The notes below the pieces were generated by a model that worked only from the letters and a program-made list of their open reading frames with translations, searched no databases and was not told where the DNA came from. The position numbers were made by a program, and so were the translations under genes. A DNA stretch of 43,309 nt from an uncultured Clostridium sp. (GTDB taxonomy: Bacteria > Bacillota > Clostridia > TANB77 > CAG-508), in assembly GCA_947575745.1 (NCBI GenBank), contig CANPOS010000014.1, forward strand, positions 1-43,309, written 5' to 3'. Shown here in pieces: positions 17,308 through 24,637 of this stretch. The stretch's first letter is position 1, and each line of letters opens with the position of its first letter.

Positions 17308-17400
17308 ATGAGAAAACCAGTAATAGCAGAAGCTAAAACCGTTGCAGGAGTACACACACACACACACACACACACACAGGTAGTGTTAGTGGTTATTTAA
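17308..17400 (+). CDS. 30-residue peptide ORF containing CA microsatellite
   Basis: ATG with AAGGAG about ten bases upstream. It encodes MRKPVIAEAKTVAGV, then alternating His-Thr from the CA repeat, then QVVLVVI and stop. It lies between leader RNA copy A and a terminator at 17427. Repeat-length changes would replace the hydrophobic C-terminus with other sequence, so it could be phase-variable. No signal peptide. No family recognised; could be a leader or signalling peptide, or not translated. Confidence 0.4.
   Translation: MRKPVIAEAKTVAGVHTHTHTHTQVVLVVI
17352..17378 (+). repeat. CA dinucleotide microsatellite
   Basis: Twenty-seven bases of uninterrupted alternating A and C. Such tracts are slippage-prone. 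Confidence 0.95.
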
Positions 17401-17426
17401 CATACAAAAAAATAATAGAAAAAATG

Positions 17427-17492
17427 AAGACACATGTATTTTATAAATATTTTGGAGTTCCAAAGTATGGATAAAGTAATATGTGTCTTTTT
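17427..17492 (+). terminator. Terminator after peptide ORF
   Basis: AAGACACAT (17427-17435) pairs with ATGTGTCTT (17481-17489), followed by TTTTTG; the loop contains further weak pairing. Confidence 0.65.
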
Positions 17493-17567
17493 GATGTGCC
17501 TGCAAAAGTTTAACTAAGCATTTATTTAAAATATAAAATAAAAAAACATAGAGGAGGAAAAGAACAA

Positions 17568-19132
17568 ATGGAAAATAAAAAAGAGAAAGGTATAACATTA
17601 GTAGCATTAATACTAACAGTAATTCTATTAGTAATATTATCTATTGTCGGAATAAGTGTAGTATATAATTCAAGGATAATAGAATATGCAATAAGTGGAA
17701 CAGTAAAATATGGACAAGAAGGAATAAATGAGAATAAGATACTAGAAGGAACAGAAGGATTAATAGAAAGTGTAGTAGATAATATAAAAGATATAGGAAA
17801 AATACCAACACCAATAATAAAAATACCAGAGCCAAATGGAGAAAATGGGTGGTATAATACAGAAGATATAACAATAGAGATAAAAGATAGAGAAGAAGAT
17901 CCATATAAATCAGAAGTAGAAAAGATAGTATATATAATAGATGGAGAAGAAAAAGAAGTAGAAGGAAGAATAGCAGTAGTAAGAATAGAAACAGATGGAG
18001 TACATAAGATAAAAGCATATGCAACAGATGGAAAGAAGAAAAGATCAGAAGAAACAGAAGAATACACAATAAAAAGAGATGTAGCAGACCCAAATAAAAT
18101 AGAACTATCAACACCAACAGAAGTAACAACAAGTTCATTTAAAGTAACAGTAGTAGCGCAAGATATAACCTCAGGAATAAAGAAAATTAAATTTGAAATA
18201 AGTACAACTGAAGACTTTAGTGGAATCATAGAAGAAAAAACACAAGAATATATAATAGAAGCACCAACAACAGAAGAAGTAAGTAAAGAACATGCATTTA
18301 ATGGATTAAATGATGGAACGCCATATTACATAAGAGCAATAGTCACAGATGAAGGAGGAAGAAGAAGTACATCAAGTACAGTAGCACAAAACACAGTGGT
18401 AGCAAATACGGCACCAAGTAAAGCACAAGTATCATTTAACACAAAAGGAACGAACTATATAAAAGTAAATGCAAAATCAGAAGATATAGATGGAGATAAA
18501 TTAACATATACATTAAGATATGGAACAAGCTCAAGTAATCTAAATTTATCAAAAGAACTAACAAATCAAACACAAAATGTACAAGTAGCAATACAGACAT
18601 TAAGCAATTTAAGCCAATATACATATTATTATTGGAGAGTTGATGTAACAGATGAAAAAGGAGTAACAACAGAAGGAGATGTACAAGCTAGGGTAAGAAC
18701 ATATTGCCCAGGAACAGGATATACGTGTTCGAGTGGCAGTGTAATTGCTAATGGAAAAGAATGTACAGCAACTGGATGTAACAATGGTAAAATTTCTTCG
18801 CCTTGCCGGTGCTAAGAATTGGACAAGTAAATATGAGGTTCATCACGGAGGAATACATCATTGTGGTAACTATGTAATGAGTGAGTGGCTAGAGTGTGGA
18901 GTGTGCGGGACACACGTTTATATATTAAGAAGTGAGTGTAGACAGTGCAATCCCCCTAGTCAGTCATATATTGAGAGTTTAAAAGAGAATAGTTGTACTG
19001 GTACGAAAGAATCTAATTGTTCTACATGCCGGTGGTGATGGATTAGTGACAAAATATGTTTACTGTAAACATGGTTATACTAGCAGACATAATCACTGCG
19101 GACACGATAAGACATACCAACATGATAACTAG
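17568..19132 (+). CDS. Prepilin-like surface protein with Ig-like domains and Cys-rich tail (two CGG +1 shifts)
   Basis: 520 residues read through two shifts. The N-terminus KEKGITLVALILTVILL is a class III/type IV prepilin-like signal (G before the hydrophobic stretch). Two or three Ig/fibronectin-III-like domains follow (GWYNTEDITIEI near 80; TSSFKVTVVAQDITSGIKKI; APSKAQVSFNTKGTNYIKVN). The C-terminal 140 residues are rich in Cys, His and Gly, with CxxC and CxxxxC pairs (CPGTGYTC, CGVCGTHV, CRQC, CSTCGGDG, HNHCGH), suggesting disulfides or metal binding outside the cell. Sites at 18807 and 19030 lie in this tail; both precede glycine. Stop at 19130. GGAGG precedes the ATG. Confidence 0.8.
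18807..18810 (+). other. CGG +1 recoding site (Cys-rich protein, site 1)
   Basis: TGC, C, GGT: skipping the C gives S-P-C-G-A-K-N. Unshifted reading meets TAA two codons after CGG, removing most of the Cys-rich tail. Confidence 0.8.
19030..19033 (+). other. CGG +1 recoding site (Cys-rich protein, site 2)
   Basis: TGC, C, GGT: skipping the C gives C-S-T-C-G-G-D-G. Unshifted reading meets TGA two codons after CGG. Confidence 0.8.
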
Positions 19133-19190
19133 AAGTAAAATGAATTATATTGTTTGACACTTTTATACTTAGAACAATTTAAATAGAATA

Positions 19191-19240
19191 AAGTAAGTAA
19201 TTACTTAGGTAAGATTATCTTGAGTAATTGCTCACTTTTT
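19191..19240 (+). terminator. Terminator after Cys-rich surface protein
   Basis: AAGTAAGTAATTACT pairs with AGTAATTGCTCACTT, followed by TTTTT. Confidence 0.7.
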
Positions 19241-19291
19241 ATATAAAAAGCACAAAAAAATAAAATCAACACGACCAATGTAAATAATATA

Positions 19292-19321
19292 TTGACAATA
19301 ATAAAATTGAAATAGTATAAT
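19292..19321 (+). promoter_or_regulatory. Promoter, duplicate of 17077
   Basis: TTGACA at 19292 and TATAAT at 19316, 18-base spacer, within sequence similar to 17060-17110. It leads into a degenerate leader RNA with no evident gene before the terminator at 19588. Confidence 0.75.
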
Positions 19322-19337
19322 AATATAAATTAGCAAA

Positions 19338-19388
19338 ATCTCTTTTTATGAATGAAAATTCAAAAAATTGTTATCCATAAGGAGAGAA
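19338..19388 (+). ncRNA. Degenerate copy of prepilin-leader RNA
   Basis: Retains the outer stem (CTCTTTTTATG/CATAAGGAGAG) seen in copy A but has lost the inner stem and U/G-rich loop. About 160 bases downstream AAATCAAACACTCTTCT recurs as after copy A, supporting an old duplication. No ORF found between here and 19588. Confidence 0.5.
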
Positions 19389-19587
19389 TAAAGATAAAAG
19401 AAATAAATTTTAATTAATAATAGGGACAAAATCTTAGCCCAGATTAAAAACAAGGCAAAATAAAAATATAAACAAAGTTACTGATAAAATATAAGTCCAA
19501 TATTAATTAAAAGGCATTTCAGGACGATAAAGCAAATGCTAAAATCAAACACTCTTCTCAAAGTCAAAACCAAAAGCGTTTTTCATA

Positions 19588-19632
19588 AATAGACAGTATA
19601 CTAAATAGAAAAAAGTATACTGTCTATTTTAG
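19588..19632 (+). terminator. Strong terminator hairpin
   Basis: AATAGACAGTATAC (19588) pairs perfectly with GTATACTGTCTATT (19615), followed by TTAG. It ends the degenerate leader transcript. Confidence 0.7.
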
Positions 19633-19675
19633 TTATAACTCAAAACAGGTAAAACTAAATAACATTATCTATATA

Positions 19676-19704
19676 TTGACAACATATTTTACATTAGATA
19701 TAAT
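19676..19704 (+). promoter_or_regulatory. Promoter of prepilin-like gene
   Basis: TTGACA at 19676 and TATAAT at 19699, 17-base spacer, 37 bases before the ATG. Confidence 0.85.
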
Positions 19705-19741
19705 GTTTGCGTACAAAGGAAATATTAAAAACGGAGGAAAA

Positions 19742-20162
19742 ATGGAAAATATAAAGGAAAATAAGCGGAGTAACTTTAATTGCATTAATTATAACAATCA
19801 TAATATTAGTTATATTAACAGCAGTAGTTATAAACTCTCTAAAAAGTGATAAAATAGTAGAACACTCAATGACAGGAGCAACAGACTATGCATATGAGCA
19901 AGAAAAGGAATTAATAGGAACAGCGATTTATGAAGCAATGCTCCAGACATTTGTTTCAGATGCAATAACTTTTGACTATAAAAAAGTGCCAGAAAACTTA
20001 GCAAAATCACTTAGCGAAAAAGGACAGTTCCAATGTGAATTAATAAATGACGACGATAATGGAAAAACAATTTATAGGATAACACCAACAGGCAAAAACT
20101 TCCATTTCATATTGAAAATGAGCAACACAAGTGGCGAATATGACTTAATACCAGAGCAATAA
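19742..20162 (+). CDS. Small prepilin-like protein (one CGG +1 shift)
   Basis: 139 residues read through a shift at codon 9. The N-terminus then reads MENIKENKGVTLIALIITI, a prepilin-like leader with G before a long hydrophobic helix, as in the genes at 17568 and 40754. The remainder (EHSMTGATDYAYEQEKELIG... GEYDLIPEQ) is a small extracellular domain of unknown type. GGAGG lies five bases before the ATG and a consensus promoter is upstream. Without the shift, only eight residues would be normal and the frame would close after about 27 more codons. Confidence 0.8.
19766..19769 (+). other. CGG +1 recoding site (small prepilin-like)
   Basis: AAG, C, GGA: skipping the C gives N-K-G-V-T-L-I-A-L, and the glycine is the residue before the prepilin hydrophobic helix. 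The first 24 codons decide whether any functional protein is made. Confidence 0.88.
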
Positions 20163-20195
20163 TTAAGTATAAACGGATGGAATTTTGCTCAAAAT

Positions 20196-20224
20196 TTGAC
20201 AAATCCAAATTAAAAGTGTATAAT
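20196..20224 (+). promoter_or_regulatory. Promoter of NlpC/P60-comEC operon
   Basis: TTGACA at 20196 and TATAAT at 20219, 17-base spacer. Confidence 0.85.
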
Positions 20225-20256
20225 AAAATGTACGTGATGAAAAATTGAGGTGATTT

Positions 20257-21537
20257 ATGAAAAAAAGTATAGTAATTTCCTTAGTGGCTATTACAATATT
20301 ATTTTGTACTGCAATATACACTTTTGCATCAACAGGAATAGTTACAACAGATACTTTAAGATTAAGAAAAGACGCATCAACAGACGCGTCAATTGTAGCT
20401 CTTTTATCAATGAACGATAAAATAGAGATTTTAGAAGAAAAAGATGGATGGTACAAAGTCAGTGCAAAGGTAAATGGAAAGACAGTAGAAGGATATGTAG
20501 CATCAAAATATGTAAAAGTCGAAGAAACTGAAACTCCAGTTAAGAACGAAGTAGTTCCAGAGGAGAACACAGTTAAAGAGGAAGAAACAAATACTGAAGA
20601 AAACAAAAATGAAAATACAGAGCAAAATGAAGAAAACAAAATAATGGTTAAAACATTACCAGCTAATACTCAAATATATATAACACCATTAATTAACTCA
20701 CTACCACTAGACACATTTACAGAGGAAAAAAGAATAGAAATCACAAGTGAGGTTGATGGTTGGTCATATATAACAACAGGAGATATAAAAGGCTGGGTTA
20801 GAACAGATGAAATAGTAGAAAAAGAAGTTTCTGAACCTGAACAAAATACTTCATCACAAAAAACAGGATATATTTCAGGAAATTCTGTAAGTCTTAGAGA
20901 AGAAGCTAGCAGTTCTTCAAATGTTATATTAAAACTATTAAAAAATACAAAAATAAATGTACTAAGTGAAGAAAATGAATGGGCAAAAGTAGAATATAAT
21001 GGAAATATAGGATATGTATCAACAAAATATGTATCAGATAAAAAAGTTACTGTAACTTCAAGAAGTTCAGCAACTAGAACAAGTCAAGAGAAAAAAGAAA
21101 GCACAGAAAAAGCTACAACAGAAAATACTAATACTGAACTAAAAGCAACAGGAACAGGTAATAGTTCTGCTAAAGGTTCAGAAATAGTAGCTTTTGCAAA
21201 AAAATACCTTGGTTCAAAATATGTATATGGTGGAAGTTCACCAAGTGGATTTGACTGCTCAGGTTTCACAAGTTATGTATATAAAAACTTTGGATACTCA
21301 CTTACACGTACATCATCAGGGCAAAGTTCACAAGGCAAAGCAGTAAGTAAGTCAGAATTACAACTAGGAGACTTAGTGTGTTTCTCAAAATCAAGTGGAA
21401 GTAAAAAAATTGGGCATGTTGGTATATACATTGGAGGAGGTAAATTTATACATGCGGCCAATGCCAGAAAAGGTGTTATAATATCAAATCTTACTGGTTC
21501 AGGATTTTACTTTGTTAAAGCAAGGAGAATAATATAA
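20257..21537 (+). CDS. SH3b-NlpC/P60 peptidoglycan endopeptidase
   Basis: 426 residues, secreted. A signal peptide spans about 1-25. Three SH3b wall-binding domains lie at about 27-92, 125-190 and 203-255 (VTTDTLRLRKDAS, SGNSVSLREEAS). Ser/Thr/Glu-rich linkers precede a C-terminal NlpC/P60 domain (about 305-426) with catalytic C334 in FDCSG, a His in GHVGIYIG and a third polar site in KFIHAA. It cleaves D-Glu-diaminopimelate or similar stem-peptide bonds during wall growth or separation. GAGGTGA lies before the ATG. comEC starts one base after its stop codon. Confidence 0.93.
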   Translation: MKKSIVISLVAITILFCTAIYTFASTGIVTTDTLRLRKDASTDASIVALLSMNDKIEILEEKDGWYKVSAKVNGKTVEGYVASKYVKVEETETPVKNEVVPEENTVKEEETNTEENKNENTEQNEENKIMVKTLPANTQIYITPLINSLPLDTFTEEKRIEITSEVDGWSYITTGDIKGWVRTDEIVEKEVSEPEQNTSSQKTGYISGNSVSLREEASSSSNVILKLLKNTKINVLSEENEWAKVEYNGNIGYVSTKYVSDKKVTVTSRSSATRTSQEKKESTEKATTENTNTELKATGTGNSSAKGSEIVAFAKKYLGSKYVYGGSSPSGFDCSGFTSYVYKNFGYSLTRTSSGQSSQGKAVSKSELQLGDLVCFSKSSGSKKIGHVGIYIGGGKFIHAANARKGVIISNLTGSGFYFVKARRII

Positions 21538-21538
21538 T

Positions 21539-23877
21539 ATGAGACCGTTTATATATATAACGGTTGGATATATAACAGGTATAATATGGGGGCTATACTT
21601 AAAAATAAGTATAGTTCCTATTTTTTTGATATTTGGGGGAATAGTATATTTTATTTTAAAAAACAAGCAAAAGAAGATTCCAGTTCCTTTATTACTGTTT
21701 ATAATATTTAGTATAATTTCTAATACACAGATAAACAATTTAGAAAAAAAGCATGATAATTTATATAAGAATATAGAAGATGTCAAAATAGTTGGAACAA
21801 TAATTTCTGAAAGAAAAGAAACAGATTATAAAGCAAGTTATACAATAAAAGTTGATACTGTAAATAATAGTATAAAATTTAAAAATACAAATTTATTAAT
21901 ATATGTACCCAAAAAAGAAATATTAAATTATGGAGATAAAGTAATTTTAAATGGTAGCTATGAAAAAGCAAAAGAAGCTACAAACTATAAAGGGTTTGAT
22001 TATAGAGAATATTTAAAACAAAAAGATATATATGGAATTGTAAAAACAGAAAAAGTACAAGTATTAAAAAATGATAACTTAAATATAATTAGGCTAAATT
22101 TAAACAAAATAAGAAATAAAATAAAATCAAACTTAAAAGAAGTGTTAGGGGAAGATGCAAACGTTACAATAGGAATTCTCCTTCGGAGATACCTCAGAAA
22201 TTCCAGAAGAAACGATAGAAAATTTTAAAGATAGTAGCATATATCATATTTTAGCAGTATCTGGCACACATGTGCGGTTTTATCATTATAGGATTAACTA
22301 TCTGTCTAAACTATATAAAACTCTCAAAATCGAAAATAAGGCTAATTAGTACTATATTTTTAATCTTTTTCATGGCACTTACAAATTTTACTCCATCTGT
22401 AACAAGAGCCTCCTTAATGTCAATATTAATTTTATTATCTCGGAAATTTCCATAGAAAAAGCGATATTTTATCAAATATTTGCCTTTCACTTTTTATTAT
22501 TCTAATAATAAACCCATATAATATAAAAAATAATGGAGTTTTGTTGTCTTATGGTGGGACAATTGGAATTATATGTTTTTTAGGAATATTTAATAAAAGA
22601 GAAAAAACAAAAAATAAAATAAAAGAATATGTAAAAAACATATTTTTTGTTAGTCTTTCAGCACAAATTGTAATAATGCCGATTATCGCATATAGTTATA
22701 AAACTATATCAATCACTTTTTTTATAACAAATATCTTGACAAGTTTTTTAATTGGAATAATTATTATATTTGGTTTTTTAATTATATTAATTTCTTTTAT
22801 AAATTTAAACTTTGCATTATTATTTGGGAAAATATATAAAATTTTAATTCATATTTTAATAACCATCACAGAGTATACTTCAAAAATTCCATTATCTAAA
22901 ATTTATGTAAAAACTCCACATTTAGTAGAGACTATAATATACTATTTCATAATCTTTGGATTCTTTTATGGTAGAAAAAAGAAGATACCAATATTAAAGA
23001 TAATAAAAAATAAATATAAAAAAATTATTGTAAGTATACTTGCGATAGTTCTAATATGTACTCTTCTTTATGTAGAAGTGCCAAAAGATTTAAAAATATA
23101 TTTTATAGATGTAGGACAAGGGGATAGCTTATTAATTATAACTCCTGAAAATACAAAAATTCTTATTGATGGTGGAGGTTCAGAAACTTATGATGTTGGA
23201 AGCAATACTCTACTGCCATATTTATTAAGTAGACGAATTACAAGCATAGATTATATAATGATTAGCCATTTTGATGCAGATCATTGTCGGGCGGTATAAA
23301 AACAATATTAGAAAATATAAAAGTAGAAAATCTCATAGTTTCAAGACAAAAAGAGGAATATGAAAACTTTAAAGAAATAGTTGAAATTGCAAATAAAAGG
23401 AAGGTAAATGTAGTTGTTGTAAGGGCAAATGATAAGATTGTATTGGATAAAAGTGCATATATAAAGATACTTTACCCAACAGAAAGTCTTCCTCATTCTG
23501 ATATAAATAATAATTCAATTGTTGCAAAGTTTATAAGTCAAAATACGAGTATATTATTTACTCGGAGATATAGAAAAAGAAGCAGAAGAAAATTTACTCA
23601 GAATATATGGAAATCAAGAATTAAAATCAGATATTTTAAAAGTGGGACATCATGGTTCAAAAACTTCATCTTGTGAAGAATTTATAAAAAAAGTAAAACC
23701 TAAAATAGCACTAATTGGAGTTGGAGTAGACAATAAATTTGGGCATCCAAGCAGTATAACTCTTGAAACATTACATAAATATCGGTTCAAAAATATACAG
23801 AACTGATTTATATGGAGAAATTGAAATAAGAATAAACAAGAAACGGAAGAAATATTAAAACGAAACTTTGCAACTAA
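21539..23877 (+). CDS. comEC: ComEC/Rec2 DNA uptake channel (eight CGG +1 shifts)
   Basis: About 776 residues when all in-frame CGGs are shifted. An N-terminal DUF4131-type region has TM helices (1-50) and an OB-like segment (KIVGTIISERKET...). The Competence domain has many TMs, beginning GILLGDTSEIPEET and ILAVSGTHVGFII, and includes NNGVLLSYGGTIGI. The C-terminal metallo-beta-lactamase-like domain has DVGQGDSLLI, SHFDADHCGG (HxDxDH) and LKVGHHGSKTSS. It moves single-stranded DNA across the membrane in transformation. Extra Cs are at 22184, 22275, 22441, 23288, 23292, 23563 and 23783. The last CGG (23844) is tentative: unshifted, the protein ends at 23858. Unshifted at the first site the product stops near 22228. 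Confidence 0.93.
22184..22187 (+). other. CGG +1 recoding site (comEC site 1)
   Basis: CTT, C, GGA gives G-I-L-L-G-D-T-S, the conserved start of the Competence domain. Unshifted stop at 22228. Confidence 0.9.
22275..22278 (+). other. CGG +1 recoding site (comEC site 2)
   Basis: GTG, C, GGT gives V-S-G-T-H-V-G-F-I, the family's SGxHVG-type motif. Confidence 0.92.
22441..22444 (+). other. CGG +1 recoding site (comEC site 3)
   Basis: TCT, C, GGA gives L-L-S-G-N-F-H-R-K. Unshifted stop at 22455. Confidence 0.88.
23288..23291 (+). other. CGG +1 recoding site (comEC site 4)
   Basis: TGT, C, GGG gives the first glycine of D-H-C-G-G-I. It is immediately followed by a second site, so two shifts occur on consecutive codons. 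Confidence 0.9.
23292..23295 (+). other. CGG +1 recoding site (comEC site 5)
   Basis: GGG, C, GGT gives the second glycine of D-H-C-G-G-I, beside the metallo-beta-lactamase HxDxDH motif. Confidence 0.9.
23563..23566 (+). other. CGG +1 recoding site (comEC site 6)
   Basis: ACT, C, GGA gives I-L-F-T-G-D-I-E, a conserved motif of the beta-lactamase-like domain. Confidence 0.9.
23783..23786 (+). other. CGG +1 recoding site (comEC site 7)
   Basis: TAT, C, GGT gives H-K-Y-G-S-K-I-Y-R-T-D, the usual C-terminal GxxxYRTD-like motif. Confidence 0.9.
23844..23847 (+). other. Tentative CGG +1 recoding site (comEC site 8)
   Basis: AAA, C, GGA in frame near the C-terminus. Shifted reading ends K-K-G-R-N-I-K-T-K-L-C-N at 23877; unshifted reading gives R-K-K-Y and stops at 23858. 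Homology cannot decide; the rule seen elsewhere predicts the shift. Confidence 0.5.
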
Positions 23878-23890
23878 AAATAGTTGCAAA
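23868..23890 (+). terminator. Hairpin at end of comEC
   Basis: TTTGCAACTA and TAGTTGCAAA form a perfect stem around AAAA. It overlaps the shifted comEC stop codon. No T-run follows, so termination is uncertain. Confidence 0.45.
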
Positions 23891-23914
23891 CTATTATAAA
23901 AGGGAGTATAATAT

Positions 23915-24174
23915 ATGAGTAAGAAAGAAAAAGAAATAGAAAGATTAAAATCGAAACCAAAAGATTTTACATATGATGAGGTAAAGACAATATTAAATAA
24001 TATAGGATTTTTTGAAGATAATAAGGGAAGAACATCAGGTTCAAGAGTCATTTTTGTAAAGTGAGATGATATGGATAAAAAATAACATTACATAAACCAC
24101 ATCCATCAAATATATTAAAGCCATATCAAATCAAGGATATTGTAAATAGTTTAAAATTGTGGAGGTTAATATAA
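23915..24174 (+). pseudogene. hicA: HicA-type toxin, disrupted
   Basis: The first 49 codons read as a HicA mRNA interferase (double-stranded RNA-binding-like fold), ending SGSRVIFVK, then TGA at 24062. The expected HicA ending continues in another frame downstream (ITLHKPHPSN, LKPYQIKDIV) up to 24174, where it overlaps the hicB ATG. One stop and a net -1 shift near an A-run (about 24075-24082) are both needed to join them, and no CGG is present. This is ordinary gene decay, unlike the CGG sites. The catalytic His of HicA normally lies in a G-(S/T)-x-H or nearby motif; only SGSR is visible, so activity would be doubtful. Confidence 0.65.
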
Positions 24175-24515
24175 TGAATAATATAATGAAATATAATGGG
24201 TATTGGGCAGAAGTAAAATATAGTGATGAAGATGAATGCTTTTGTGGTAAAATAGAAGGGTTAAAGAATTCAGCAATATCATTTGAAGGAACAACAGTAA
24301 AAGAATTAAAAAAGGATTTCAAAGATGCCATTGATGATTATTTACAAACATGTAAGCAAACTAACACAAATCCAGAAAAACAGTGTAAAGGATCTTTAAA
24401 TGTACGATTAGGTGTAGAACTTTATAATAATGCAAAAATGAAGTCAGTTGAAAAAAATATTTCTATTAATGAATTAATAAAAGAGGCAGTTAGCATGTAT
24501 ATTAAAACAAAATAG
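24174..24515 (+). CDS. hicB: HicB-family antitoxin
   Basis: 113 residues. The N-terminal HicB-like domain (YWAEVKYSDEDECFCGKIEG, then FEGTTVKELKKDFKDAIDDYL) is followed by a C-terminal ribbon-helix-helix segment (SLNVRLGVELYNNAKMKSVE, then ISINELIKEAVSMYI) for operator binding. GGAGG lies eight bases before the ATG at 24174. It would neutralise HicA and repress the operon. Intact although the toxin gene beside it is broken. Confidence 0.85.
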   Translation: MNNIMKYNGYWAEVKYSDEDECFCGKIEGLKNSAISFEGTTVKELKKDFKDAIDDYLQTCKQTNTNPEKQCKGSLNVRLGVELYNNAKMKSVEKNISINELIKEAVSMYIKTK

Positions 24516-24637
24516 AGAAAAGGTTGAAAGTTGTAATAAAGGGCAGAAGTAGAAAAAATTCTTGTGTTTATAGACTTCACAAAGATGTTGTGATATAATC
24601 TTTTTGTCATTAAAATAATGCAAATGAAAGGGAAAAT

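Noticed and set aside
17341..17400. CRISPR array or telomere-like repeat
   Set aside because: The only short tandem repeat is a single CA tract of 27 bases; there are no spaced repeats or cas genes in the window.
23915..24174. hicA as another recoded gene
   Set aside because: Its lesions are a TGA stop and a net -1 shift, with no CGG. It fits ordinary decay; TGA-to-Trp recoding is not supported because other genes use TGG for Trp and stop normally at TGA (for example 3896-3898).
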